From Sulfitobacter sp. 20_GPM-1509m (GTDB lineage: Bacteria > Pseudomonadota > Alphaproteobacteria > Rhodobacterales > Rhodobacteraceae), in contig NZ_JIBC01000004.1 of NCBI RefSeq assembly GCF_000620505.1, forward strand, positions 310,001 through 374,000: a stretch of 64,000 nt of DNA. Direction: 5' to 3'. Positions within the stretch are counted from its first letter, which is position 1, and every line of letters begins with the position of its first letter. This document shows positions 28,211-35,783 of this stretch, piece after piece. The position numbers were made by a program, and so were the translations under genes. Below the pieces are notes generated by a model. That model saw only the letters and a program-made list of their open reading frames with translations. It made no database searches and had not been told where the DNA came from.

Positions 28211-28825
28211 ATGCGTGTTTTGATTGCGGACGACCACGACTTGCTGCGCGATACACTTGTGCTGTTTCTCGAAGCGCAAGGCGACATCGAAACCCGCACG
28301 GCGGCGGACCTTGCGGGCGCCTGCAAGCTGATCAAGGACGAGGACCGTTTTGATCTGGTGCTGCTGGATCTGAACATGCCCGGCATGAACGGGCTGGACG
28401 GGTTGAAACACGCGCTGGCGCTGGATGGCGGGCAACGTGTGGCGCTGCTGTCGGGCGAGGCGACGCGCGACATCGCCGAACAGGCGCTGGAGGCCGGTGC
28501 CGCCGGTTTCGTGCCCAAGACGCTGCCGGCCAAATCCATGATCAACGCGGTCAAGTTCATGGCCATGGGCGAACAATACGCGCCCATCGACTTTATGACC
28601 GCCGTCGACGAAACCGCCAAACATCCGCTGGCCGAAAAACTGTCGCCGCGCGAGTTGCAGGTGTTGAAAGGGTTGACCGAGGGCAAGTCGAACAAGGAAA
28701 TCGCCCGCGATCTGGACATCACCGAACCCACGGTGAAGCTGCATATGAAGACGCTGTACCGCAAGGTCGGGGCCGCCAACCGCACGCAGGCGGCGCTGAT
28801 CGCGCGCGAGGCGGGGCTGTACTGA
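28211..28825 (+). CDS. NarL/FixJ-family response regulator
   Basis: 204 residues. Receiver domain with acidic pocket ADDHD at residues 6-10, phospho-acceptor Asp53 (LLDLNMPGMNG) and the conserved lysine in GFVPKTLP. The C-terminal LuxR-type helix-turn-helix is LSPRELQVLKGLTEGKSNKEIARDLDITEPTVKLHMKTLYRK. The ATG at 28211 is preceded by AAAGGAG seven bases upstream. No kinase is adjacent; the HK-REC-HPt kinase 3 kb away is the obvious phosphodonor. It is the best candidate to bind the CCTATCC-N4-GGATAGG boxes, because NarL-type regulators bind inverted heptamers. Confidence 0.9.
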   Translation: MRVLIADDHDLLRDTLVLFLEAQGDIETRTAADLAGACKLIKDEDRFDLVLLDLNMPGMNGLDGLKHALALDGGQRVALLSGEATRDIAEQALEAGAAGFVPKTLPAKSMINAVKFMAMGEQYAPIDFMTAVDETAKHPLAEKLSPRELQVLKGLTEGKSNKEIARDLDITEPTVKLHMKTLYRKVGAANRTQAALIAREAGLY

Positions 28826-28843
28826 CCTATCCCGACGGATAGG
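28826..28843. promoter_or_regulatory. EPS-box copy 4 (upstream of the chain-length gene)
   Basis: A perfect CCTATCC-CGAC-GGATAGG palindrome beginning one base after the stop of the response regulator gene and 92 bp before the chain-length protein start at 28935. Confidence 0.7.
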
Positions 28844-28895
28844 GCCTGTGCCCCCAATGCCCCCGCGCCCAGCCAAGCGCGTGCGCGCGTTAACG

Positions 28896-28910
28896 TTAAA
28901 ACTTGGTTAA
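28896..28910. promoter_or_regulatory. CtrA-type site upstream of the chain-length gene
   Basis: TTAA-AACTTGG-TTAA matches the alphaproteobacterial CtrA full-site pattern TTAA-N7-TTAA and is preceded by another TTAAC (28890-28894). It is 25 bp upstream of the start codon, suggesting repression or cell-cycle gating. Confidence 0.45.
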
Positions 28911-28934
28911 TGTCACGGGCAAAGGAGACGCCCG

Positions 28935-30377
28935 ATGACACATCAAGACGCCACAGCATTCGCCCCCCCTGCCCCCGCCAAACGCCGCATTTCGATGCGC
29001 CGTATCCTGTTGGGGGGCCGTGTCAGCGACCTGGGTCGTTTCCCGCGCTACCTGGCCTTTGCGCTGATGGGCGGCACGCTGATCTGGGCGCCGATCACCG
29101 GCTATCTGCGCACCGCGCCGTTGTCGTTCAAATCGCAGACCTCGCTGATCCTGCCCGGCTCGGGCGCGTCGGCTTCGCTTAACCTGAACGGTATCGGACA
29201 GGCGTCGTCCTATGCCAACTCGGCCTTTTCCAGCAACTCGGTCAGCCCGACCGAGACCTACAAGCGGTTGATCGGGGCGGATCGTATTCTGGAGGCGGCG
29301 GCAACCTCGATGGGGCTGAGCCGTCAGGCCTTTGGCAAGCCGCGCATCAATCTGGTGGACCAGACCAGCCTGATCCATCTGGAAATGACCGGCGGCAGTG
29401 CCGAAGATGCACAGGCGCGCGGCGATGCCTTGCTGGCGGCGTTCTTTGCCGAGCTGGATGCACTGCGGGCCGATGAGCAGAACACCCGCGAAGACAGCGG
29501 TCTGGCCGCCATCGCGGATTACCGCAATTCGGTTGCCGCCACCCGTGCGGATATCGCGCGGTTGCAGGATGAAACGGGGCTGGTGTCCAGCGAGCAATAT
29601 GATGCCATGGTCGAGACCACCCGCCTGTTGCAAAGCCGCGTGCAGGATCTGGCGGCGACGCTGAGCGAAAAGACCCAAAGCGTGGCGTCGCTGGAGGCAA
29701 CTCTGGGCCTGTCGGCCAGTGCCGCTGCCGCCACGTTGAAGGTCTATGCCGATGCGCAGTTCCTGACGCTGACCGAAGAAGTGGGCACGCAGGCCGCAAA
29801 GCTGTCCGAGGCGCGGTCCCTGTTCGGGGAAGGTCACCCGAAGGTACAGGATGCCCGCGCAGCCCATGCCGCAGCCACGGCGGCCGCGTTGCGGCAGGCG
29901 ATTGCCGTGACCGGGCTGGATCAGAGCCAACTGAGCGGGCTGGATCTGGCCCCCGCAGGCGCGCGGGCTGAATTGCTGGCGCAATTGGTGCGGATGGATG
30001 CGGAGCGCGCAGGCATCGTGCAACAGCACGCGACCCTTTCGGCACGGCTGGCCGAAGATCTGACGAAACAACAGACCCTTGCCGCCGCCGCTGCACGGCT
30101 GCAGGACCTGCAACGCGATTTCTCGGTGGCCGAGGCGGTCTTTGCCACCGCCATCGCGCGCACCCAGTCGACCAAATCCGATGTCTACGCGTCCTATCCG
30201 CTGGTGCAGGTGCTGGAGAACCCGTCCCTGCCCGACCGCCCGTCGTCGCCCAACCGCAAGCTGGCAGTGGCTGCAGGCGGGGCTGCAACGATGATGATGT
30301 TGCTGGGCCTGATGCTGGGCTGGATGCGTTCGGCGCTGATCGGGCGGCTGGTCGGCCTGCGCAAGGCCGCAGCATGA
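28935..30377 (+). CDS. Wzz/GumC-like polysaccharide chain-length protein
   Basis: 480 residues. A cytoplasmic N-terminus is followed by a first membrane helix (about 40-55, LAFALMGGTLIWAPITGYL). A large periplasmic region with long coiled coils follows, including SRVQDLAATLSEKTQSVASL and EAVFATAIARTQSTKSD. A C-terminal membrane helix follows the proline-rich LENPSLPDRPSSPNRKL, the typical Wzz/GNVR exit motif. No tyrosine-kinase domain is fused. It should set polysaccharide length with the Wza-like protein. AAAGGAG precedes the ATG. Confidence 0.85.
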   Translation: MTHQDATAFAPPAPAKRRISMRRILLGGRVSDLGRFPRYLAFALMGGTLIWAPITGYLRTAPLSFKSQTSLILPGSGASASLNLNGIGQASSYANSAFSSNSVSPTETYKRLIGADRILEAAATSMGLSRQAFGKPRINLVDQTSLIHLEMTGGSAEDAQARGDALLAAFFAELDALRADEQNTREDSGLAAIADYRNSVAATRADIARLQDETGLVSSEQYDAMVETTRLLQSRVQDLAATLSEKTQSVASLEATLGLSASAAAATLKVYADAQFLTLTEEVGTQAAKLSEARSLFGEGHPKVQDARAAHAAATAAALRQAIAVTGLDQSQLSGLDLAPAGARAELLAQLVRMDAERAGIVQQHATLSARLAEDLTKQQTLAAAAARLQDLQRDFSVAEAVFATAIARTQSTKSDVYASYPLVQVLENPSLPDRPSSPNRKLAVAAGGAATMMMLLGLMLGWMRSALIGRLVGLRKAAA

Positions 30378-31663
30378 CACCGCAGAACGCCGCCGAGCGC
30401 ATGGTGTACCGCGCGATGGTCTACACCTGGCCGCTGTACGCCGTGGGCGCGCTGTATGTGGTCGGGCCGGTGCTGGCCTGGGTGCTGGGCGGCATGGCGG
30501 CGCTGGCGCTGTACCTGGGGCCTGCCATGCGCGCGGACCTGCGTGCGACGGGATCGGTGCCGCCGCTGGTCTGGTGCTGGTTCATCGGCATGTTCGTGAT
30601 GCTGGTGGCCCTGTGGGTGGGGCATCTGGACTGGGGGCTGGGGCTGAAACAGACGATCAAGTCGTCGATCGGCTGGGCCAAGGGCTGGGCCTTGCTGGCG
30701 CTGTTCCCGTTGGTGGGCGCTGTGCTGCCGATCCGGCGGTCGCTGTTGATCCGGGGGCAATGCGTGATCGGCGCGTGGACGCTCGCGCTGGCACCGCTGT
30801 TGCTGATCGCGCCCTATATCGGCCTGCCCGAGCGCATTTTTACCTCGCCGCTCAAGGCTGTTGGCGGGCCGGGGCCTGAGTATTTCTCGGTGTTCCTGTT
30901 CACTTACGATCCGGCCAGCTGGACACCACGGTGGCAGTTCTATGCGCCTTGGTCGCCCTTTGCCGCGCTGCTGGGCGTTGTCATGGTGCTTTTTGCGCTG
31001 GAGGAGAAAGACCGCAAATGGATGCTGGCCGGTGTGGGTGCGGGTATCCTGATGATCCTTGCGTCCAAGTCGCGGATGGGTCTGGTCGGGCTGGTGGCCT
31101 GCACCATCGCGCCGCGCATGATGCCGCTGCTGCTGAAAGGCTGGGCGTGGCACGTGACCGCCACCCTGACCGCATCGCTGGCGGTGCTGGGCACGGCGCT
31201 GGTTGCATTGGCCAAAGACGCGGTCGCCACATTCAAGGGCGCGCGCGCCGACAGCACCCGGGTGCGTGAAACCCTGCAACGCATCGCCTATGAACGCTGG
31301 CAGAACGAGGCAGTGTGGTTCGGTCATGGCACCATCCACCCCGGATCGCACGCGGTGGAATATATGCCCATCGGCAGCCATCACACATGGTATGGGTTGT
31401 TGTTCGTCAAGGGACTGGTGGGGTTTGCCGCACTTCTGGTGCCGATGGTCTGGCACACCTGTTTTGCGATGCTCGACGCCGCCCGCCACCCGCGTGGGCG
31501 GTTGCCGATGGGTATTCTGATGACCATCGTGCTGCTGTCCTTTGGCGAGAACCTGGAGATTGAGGCCTATATGCTCTGGCCCGGGCTGACGCTGCTGGGC
31601 GTGCATCTGCGCGAAGTGGCCCGGGACATCGAGGGCGAACCGGACGTGCAGCCGGAGCAATGA
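30374..31663 (+). CDS. O-antigen ligase / polymerase-like membrane protein
   Basis: 429 residues with about ten or more hydrophobic segments and a periplasmic loop containing WFGHGTIHPG and SHHTWYGLLFVKGLVGF, as in the Wzy_C/WaaL family. It polymerises or ligates lipid-linked polysaccharide at the periplasmic face. It overlaps the chain-length gene by four bases (ATGA), consistent with a Wzx/Wzy-type assembly pathway. Whether it is a polymerase (Wzy) or a ligase cannot be told from sequence. Confidence 0.82.
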   Translation: MTPQNAAERMVYRAMVYTWPLYAVGALYVVGPVLAWVLGGMAALALYLGPAMRADLRATGSVPPLVWCWFIGMFVMLVALWVGHLDWGLGLKQTIKSSIGWAKGWALLALFPLVGAVLPIRRSLLIRGQCVIGAWTLALAPLLLIAPYIGLPERIFTSPLKAVGGPGPEYFSVFLFTYDPASWTPRWQFYAPWSPFAALLGVVMVLFALEEKDRKWMLAGVGAGILMILASKSRMGLVGLVACTIAPRMMPLLLKGWAWHVTATLTASLAVLGTALVALAKDAVATFKGARADSTRVRETLQRIAYERWQNEAVWFGHGTIHPGSHAVEYMPIGSHHTWYGLLFVKGLVGFAALLVPMVWHTCFAMLDAARHPRGRLPMGILMTIVLLSFGENLEIEAYMLWPGLTLLGVHLREVARDIEGEPDVQPEQ

Positions 31664-31689
31664 TGGCCCTGCGCCACATCGGGTCCAGA

Positions 31690-31713
31690 GCCTGAATGGC
31701 TTCAGGCATTCTT
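31690..31713 (+). terminator. Small terminator between convergent genes
   Basis: GCCTGAA (31690-31696), four-base loop, TTCAGGC (31701-31707), followed by ATTCTTT. It overlaps the stop of the convergent arsR-type gene and could end the rightward ligase transcript. Confidence 0.45.
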
Positions 31714-32064
31714 TACCGCGACGGGCGCCTGCGCTGATGCATCGGGCGCGGCAAGTGCCTCCAGCTCTCCCAGCATCGAAATCGCATGCGCGGCATATGG
31801 CCCGATCCAGCGTTTCTGGACGTCATATATCGGGAGCGCGTCAAGGTGGTTCCAACGCTCCCGGCCGCGCCGCTCGACAACCACCAGACCCGCTTTTTCG
31901 AGCACCGAAAGATGCTGCATCACCGTGCAGCGATCAATATCCGTCATCACCGCGCACAGCGCACCGGTCGTCTTTGGCTGATCCTTGATAATATCAAGGA
32001 TCCGGCGCCGCACTCGATGGCCCAGCGCCTTGAACAGGGCATCATATCTATCTTCATTTGACAT
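31702..32064 (-). CDS. ArsR-family transcriptional regulator
   Basis: 120 residues with a winged helix: LFKALGHRVRRRILDIIK, then CAVMTDIDRCTVMQHLSVLEKAGLVVVERRGRERWNHLD. This is the ArsR type common beside SRPBCC (AHSA1) genes, without an obvious metal site in helix alpha-3. The start at 32064 directly abuts a palindrome (32065-32080) and has no Shine-Dalgarno. A TATAAT 17-22 bases upstream implies a very short or absent leader. It probably represses itself and the divergent SRPBCC/VOC genes. Confidence 0.85.
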   Translation of the reverse strand: MSNEDRYDALFKALGHRVRRRILDIIKDQPKTTGALCAVMTDIDRCTVMQHLSVLEKAGLVVVERRGRERWNHLDALPIYDVQKRWIGPYAAHAISMLGELEALAAPDASAQAPVAVKNA

Positions 32065-32080
32065 GTTATAATTTTATAAC
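32065..32080. promoter_or_regulatory. ArsR operator overlapping divergent promoters
   Basis: GTTATAA-TT-TTATAAC, 7-bp arms with a 2-base centre, in an AT-rich block between the divergent arsR-type and SRPBCC genes. Position and symmetry fit an autoregulatory ArsR operator. Confidence 0.65.
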
Positions 32081-32113
32081 ATTATAGAGTGCAACGCAAA
32101 GGAGATTCGCATC

Positions 32114-32560
32114 ATGGAGTTAAAATTCTCAGTGGCGGGGCGCATATCCAAACCGGTCGATGAAGTCTTTGAAGCCGTGGTCTCTCCTGACAGCCTGTCG
32201 CAGTACTTCACCACCGGTGGTGCAAAGGGGCGCCTGCAAACCGGTGCCGAAGTGACATGGGATTTCCACGACTTTCCCGGTGCCTTTCCCGTTCTCGTGC
32301 AGGAAGTCGTGCAGAACGAAAAAATCGTGCTGCAATGGGAGGCGGACCGCAAAACCGCCACATGGACAACCGTGACCATGGAATTCACCCCGCTGGACGC
32401 GAACCGCACCTTGGTACGGATCAGCGAGCTTGGTTGGCCGGACACAGAGGCGGGTCTGACCTCGTGTCTGGGAAATTGCGAAGGCTGGACCGGGATGCTG
32501 TGCGCCATGAAGGTCTGGATGGAGCACGGGATCAAACTGCGCGACGGGTTCTACAAATAA
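32114..32560 (+). CDS. SRPBCC (AHSA1/START-like) family protein
   Basis: 148 residues of one SRPBCC fold: ISKPVDEVFEAVVSPDSLSQYF at the N-terminus, ADRKTATWTTVTMEFTPLDANRTLVRI in the sheet, and a C-terminal helix (GNCEGWTGMLCAMKVWMEHGI). A hydrophobic-cavity protein that binds small ligands; exact role unknown. AAAGGAG precedes the ATG. Divergent from the ArsR regulator, a conserved pairing in many bacteria. Confidence 0.85.
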   Translation: MELKFSVAGRISKPVDEVFEAVVSPDSLSQYFTTGGAKGRLQTGAEVTWDFHDFPGAFPVLVQEVVQNEKIVLQWEADRKTATWTTVTMEFTPLDANRTLVRISELGWPDTEAGLTSCLGNCEGWTGMLCAMKVWMEHGIKLRDGFYK

Positions 32561-32589
32561 TTCAAACACCCCAGAAGGAGCGCCATCAC

Positions 32590-32928
32590 ATGCAACCGGG
32601 TAAAAACATCGCCATCAAGGTGCCTTTGCATCGCTGGGAAGAGACCGTGGCCTTTTATCGCGACAAGGTGGGCCTGAGTGTCAGCCGCGAGCTGGACAAC
32701 AGCACGGGCTTTGACTTTGGCAGCATGACGCTGTGGATCGACCGCGTGCCACAGCAAAGCCAGACGGATGTGTGGATCGAGCTGTTCGACGACGATCCGA
32801 CAGCCGCGCTGTCGCGCCTTGGCAGCCCCCGCCGGGATGAGCTGGAACCGCTGACCGACGTGACCGGCCACTGGACATCAGACCCGGCAGGCACTGTAAT
32901 CTTGCTGCGTCGCGAACAGATCGGATGA
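32590..32928 (+). CDS. VOC (glyoxalase/bleomycin-resistance-like) family protein
   Basis: 112 residues with the VOC pattern HRWEETVAFYRDKVGLSVSREL, DFGSMTLWIDRV and a C-terminal strand. A single VOC module normally dimerises to form a metal or ligand site. It lies 29 bases after the SRPBCC gene with AAGGAG upstream. No substrate can be named. Confidence 0.8.
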   Translation: MQPGKNIAIKVPLHRWEETVAFYRDKVGLSVSRELDNSTGFDFGSMTLWIDRVPQQSQTDVWIELFDDDPTAALSRLGSPRRDELEPLTDVTGHWTSDPAGTVILLRREQIG

Positions 32929-32955
32929 ACTGAACCCTCAGCAAGGAGACAGCCA

Positions 32956-33099
32956 ATGACCCGAAACAAGGCCGCTGTATTTCTCTGGTTCGACTCCGAT
33001 GCCGAAGCCGCGGCAAACTTTTATGCCGAGACCTTCCCCGACAGCCATTTCGACAAGATCATCCGCATCCGCGAGGGCGTTTCGGGCGCCCCGACATGA
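32956..33099 (+). pseudogene. Truncated PhnB-like VOC gene
   Basis: A good ribosome binding site (AAGGAG) and ATG at 32956 start a 47-residue frame that matches only the N-terminal third of PhnB-like VOC proteins (FLWFDSDAEAAANFYAETFP). After SHFDKIIRIREG it turns to VSGAPT and stops. Family members are about 140-160 residues. The missing part is not found in other frames downstream. The stop overlaps the ATG of the next gene, so a deletion seems to have joined the two. Confidence 0.7.
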
Positions 33100-33464
33100 G
33101 CCGACAACGCGTGCAAATCATCGAAAGCGCGGACTGTGGGAATTCTCCGAAGAACGCGTTTGTGCAGACCATCGCGATTGCACTCGAGACCGGCGAGGCC
33201 GACCCGGAAAGCTTTGCTCCGACGGTAACCTGGGACACATCCGCGACCGACCGGATCGAAGGGCGAACGGCGTTGATCGAGGCGCTTGAGGCAAGGGCGA
33301 TGCCGACGAAGGTTGTGATCGAACATGCCATTTCACACGGGCGGGCTGGAACCGCGACCGGAGAAACGATCATGGCGAACGGCCATCGGCGCCGCTTCAG
33401 CCACGTGCTGACCTTTACAAACAACAAGGCCACAACTGTGGCCACCCTCAAGAGCTTTAGCTGA
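33096..33464 (+). CDS. SnoaL-like / NTF2-fold protein
   Basis: 122 residues, with features of the SnoaL-like/NTF2 superfamily: ALETGEADPESFAPTVTWDT (helix-strand of the cone) and AISHGRAGTATGETIMANGHRRRFSHVLTF. The ATG at 33096 overlaps the stop of the truncated VOC gene and has no strong binding site, so its translation probably depends on that fragment. Small ligand-binding or isomerase-like role; function unknown. Confidence 0.65.
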   Translation: MSRQRVQIIESADCGNSPKNAFVQTIAIALETGEADPESFAPTVTWDTSATDRIEGRTALIEALEARAMPTKVVIEHAISHGRAGTATGETIMANGHRRRFSHVLTFTNNKATTVATLKSFS

Positions 33465-33726
33465 CCTCCCAACCGCAGCGTTGCTTGCGACATGCGACCG
33501 GCGGCTGGCGGCCTGACTTCTTGAGAGACGTTCCATTTTCCGCCGAAACCGCCCGAAAGTGCGCGAAATCTCGCCAGCGGAACAAACCCGCCCATTGACG
33601 GCGAAGGCTTGCCGGTGCGCGCCGCAAAGACAAATACCTGTGGCGCACTCGGGCAGCATCCGTAGAAGCAAGACAAAAACAGCAGGCTTGAACGCAATAC
33701 TCAAAGAGCAGGAGTGCAGTTTTTCT

Positions 33727-34473
33727 GTGCAGGATAATGACGCAAGGCATTTGCCTACAGGTGGCCCGGTGCGAGCAGAGCCCATTCAGGTGCGCGGTCG
33801 CTTTCTTACGGCAATCGCGATCCGGATCGAAGTCGACACCCCGGACGCAAGCTTTTTTGCGGCGCTGGATGAAAAGATCAGAAGTGCAGCCAATCTCATG
33901 GTGGGGGCCCCGATCCTGCTGGATTTCGAAAAGGTACCGGGATTCGCAAGCCGGGGTCATCTGGGCGAACTGGTCAGGGCAATCCGCGCAAAGGGGCTTT
34001 TGCTGTTCGGGGTGCAAAACGCCACCCCGGAACAACAGGCTCTGGCAGAAGAATTTGGCCTGATCCAGGTTCTGGTCGGCCGGGACACGCCCGTCCAACA
34101 GGCGCGCGCCACCTCGCCCCGGCGGTCGCGCCTTGTGGCACAGCCGGAAAACAAGGTCATACACAGGCATGTCCGTTCCGGTCAGTTGGTCGTGGCGGAA
34201 CGCGGTGATCTTACGATTATCGGGTCGGTTGCCTCGGGTGCAGAAGTCCTCGCCTCTGGCAACATCCACATCTATGGCACCCTGCGTGGCCGTGCCATGG
34301 CAGGCGTGGAAGGCGATACGAGCGCCCGGATTTTCTGCAGCAAGCTCGAGGCAGAGCTTCTTGCCATCGCGGGGCTCTTCAAGACGAGCGAGACGATCCA
34401 CCCGGACCTGCGCCGTTGCAATGTTCAGGCCTTTCTCGAAGACGAAACACTCCACATTGAGAGACTTGTATGA
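33727..34473 (+). CDS. minC: Septum-site protein MinC
   Basis: 248 residues. The N-terminal domain (VRGRFLTAIAIRIEV...ADEKI) is weakly conserved as usual. The C-terminal beta-helix MinC domain is clear: IHRHVRSGQLVVAERGDLTIIGSV, GAEVLASGNIHIYGTLRGRAMAG and SKLEAELLAIAGLF. It inhibits FtsZ polymerisation away from midcell together with MinD. No ATG exists near; the GTG at 33727 follows GGAG by 12 bases and is the best start. ATGA overlap with minD. Confidence 0.88.
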   Translation: MQDNDARHLPTGGPVRAEPIQVRGRFLTAIAIRIEVDTPDASFFAALDEKIRSAANLMVGAPILLDFEKVPGFASRGHLGELVRAIRAKGLLLFGVQNATPEQQALAEEFGLIQVLVGRDTPVQQARATSPRRSRLVAQPENKVIHRHVRSGQLVVAERGDLTIIGSVASGAEVLASGNIHIYGTLRGRAMAGVEGDTSARIFCSKLEAELLAIAGLFKTSETIHPDLRRCNVQAFLEDETLHIERLV

Positions 34474-35312
34474 CACAGCTGAAAGACAAAGCGCCCCTTG
34501 GCAAAGTGATCGTCATCACTTCGGGCAAGGGTGGCGTAGGCAAGACAACCTCTGCTGCGGCGATTGCCGCAGCATTGGCAAAACGCGATTTCAAGACAGT
34601 CGTGATCGATTTTGACGTGGGCCTGCGCAATCTCGACATGATCATGGGCTGCGAGCGCCGGGTCGTCTTTGACTTTATCAATGTCATTCAGGGCGAAGCG
34701 CGCCTGAAACAGGCGCTGATCCGGGACAAACGGCTTGATACGCTTTGGATACTGCCAACCTCGCAAACCCGCGACAAGGATGCCTTGACCAAGGAAGGTG
34801 TCGAGAAGGTTCTGAACGAGCTGAAAGAGCAGTTCGATTACATCATTTGCGACAGCCCCGCAGGGATCGAACGCGGCGCGCAGCTGGCGATGTATTTTGC
34901 CGACGAAGCCGTTGTGGTGACCAACCCCGAAGTGTCGTCCGTGCGTGACAGCGACCGGGTTCTGGGCCTTTTGGCAAGCAAGACCAAACGCGCCGAAGAC
35001 GAGGGCGCAGAGGTCAAGGCGCAAGTGCTTGTGACCCGTCTTGACCAGCGCCGGATTGACGCTGGCGAAATGATGACGATCGACGATGTGCTGGAAATCC
35101 TGGCCGTGCCGTTGCTGGGTGTCATTCCAGAAAGCACGGCGGTCTTGCGCGCCTCGAACGTCGGCATGCCCATCGTGCTGGACGAACCCTCTGCCGCAAG
35201 CCGGGGCTACGAGGCCGCCGTGGCGCGCCTGCTGGGCGAAGAGGTCGACACGCAGACAGAGCGGGACAAGAAACCCGGCTTCTTCAGCCGCCTCTTTGGA
35301 GCGCCAGCATGA
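34470..35312 (+). CDS. minD: Septum-site ATPase MinD
   Basis: 280 residues with the deviant Walker A SGKGGVGKTT near residue 18, Walker B-type VIDFDVGLRNLD, and a C-terminal amphipathic helix (KKPGFFSRLFGA) for membrane binding. It recruits MinC and is stimulated by MinE in pole-to-pole oscillation. Middle gene of minCDE with four-base overlaps on both sides. Confidence 0.95.
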   Translation: MTQLKDKAPLGKVIVITSGKGGVGKTTSAAAIAAALAKRDFKTVVIDFDVGLRNLDMIMGCERRVVFDFINVIQGEARLKQALIRDKRLDTLWILPTSQTRDKDALTKEGVEKVLNELKEQFDYIICDSPAGIERGAQLAMYFADEAVVVTNPEVSSVRDSDRVLGLLASKTKRAEDEGAEVKAQVLVTRLDQRRIDAGEMMTIDDVLEILAVPLLGVIPESTAVLRASNVGMPIVLDEPSAASRGYEAAVARLLGEEVDTQTERDKKPGFFSRLFGAPA

Positions 35313-35620
35313 GCCTGTTTGGATTCTCGTTCAGACCGCGCCGCGCCAAATCCGCAAAGACCGCGAAGGACAGGCTGCAGATCCTGCTTGCCCACGAGCG
35401 CAGCGATGGGTCGGCGGGGCCGGATTACCTGCCGTTGCTGCAGGCCGATATTCTCGCGGTTATCCGCAAGTACATGGAAATCAAGGAAGACGAAGTCGAC
35501 ATCCAGATGGAGCGAAACGACGACGTATCCAGCCTTGAGATCAATATCGAGATACCGTCGCCCGGCCCTGACAAATCTGTCGCCTCCACGCCGCTGCGCA
35601 AAAGAGCCGGGTTGGGGTGA
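35309..35620 (+). CDS. minE: Cell-division topological specificity factor MinE
   Basis: 103 residues. N-terminal amphipathic stretch (MSLFGFSFRP), the MinD-interacting helix (AKDRLQILLAHERS) and a dimerisation domain ending ERNDDVSSLEINIEIP. It stimulates MinD ATPase. A 12-bp hairpin at 35689-35720 lies downstream between minE and the convergent tctA. Confidence 0.92.
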   Translation: MSLFGFSFRPRRAKSAKTAKDRLQILLAHERSDGSAGPDYLPLLQADILAVIRKYMEIKEDEVDIQMERNDDVSSLEINIEIPSPGPDKSVASTPLRKRAGLG

Positions 35621-35688
35621 TCAAAACCGCTTTGGCCGCGAGAGGCGCGGCACTCTTGTCTGGGCAGGCCTGACCAAATGACACAGGA

Positions 35689-35720
35689 CCGGCCACCGCG
35701 ATAGGGTTCGCGGTGGCCGG
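35689..35720. terminator. Bidirectional terminator between minE and tctA
   Basis: A perfect 12-bp stem (CCGGCCACCGCG / CGCGGTGGCCGG) with an 8-base loop between convergent genes. No long T-run follows. Confidence 0.6.
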
Positions 35721-35783
35721 CCCTTGATCCGTTATCGGATGACGGTGACCGGGCGAAGGCCTTGCAGCGGCGATGCACCCGCC

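Noticed and set aside
33465-33726. Coding-like frames between the SnoaL-like gene and minC
   Set aside because: Frames on both strands lack binding sites and homology. An upstream GTG at 33559 would give MinC an N-terminal extension unlike the family.
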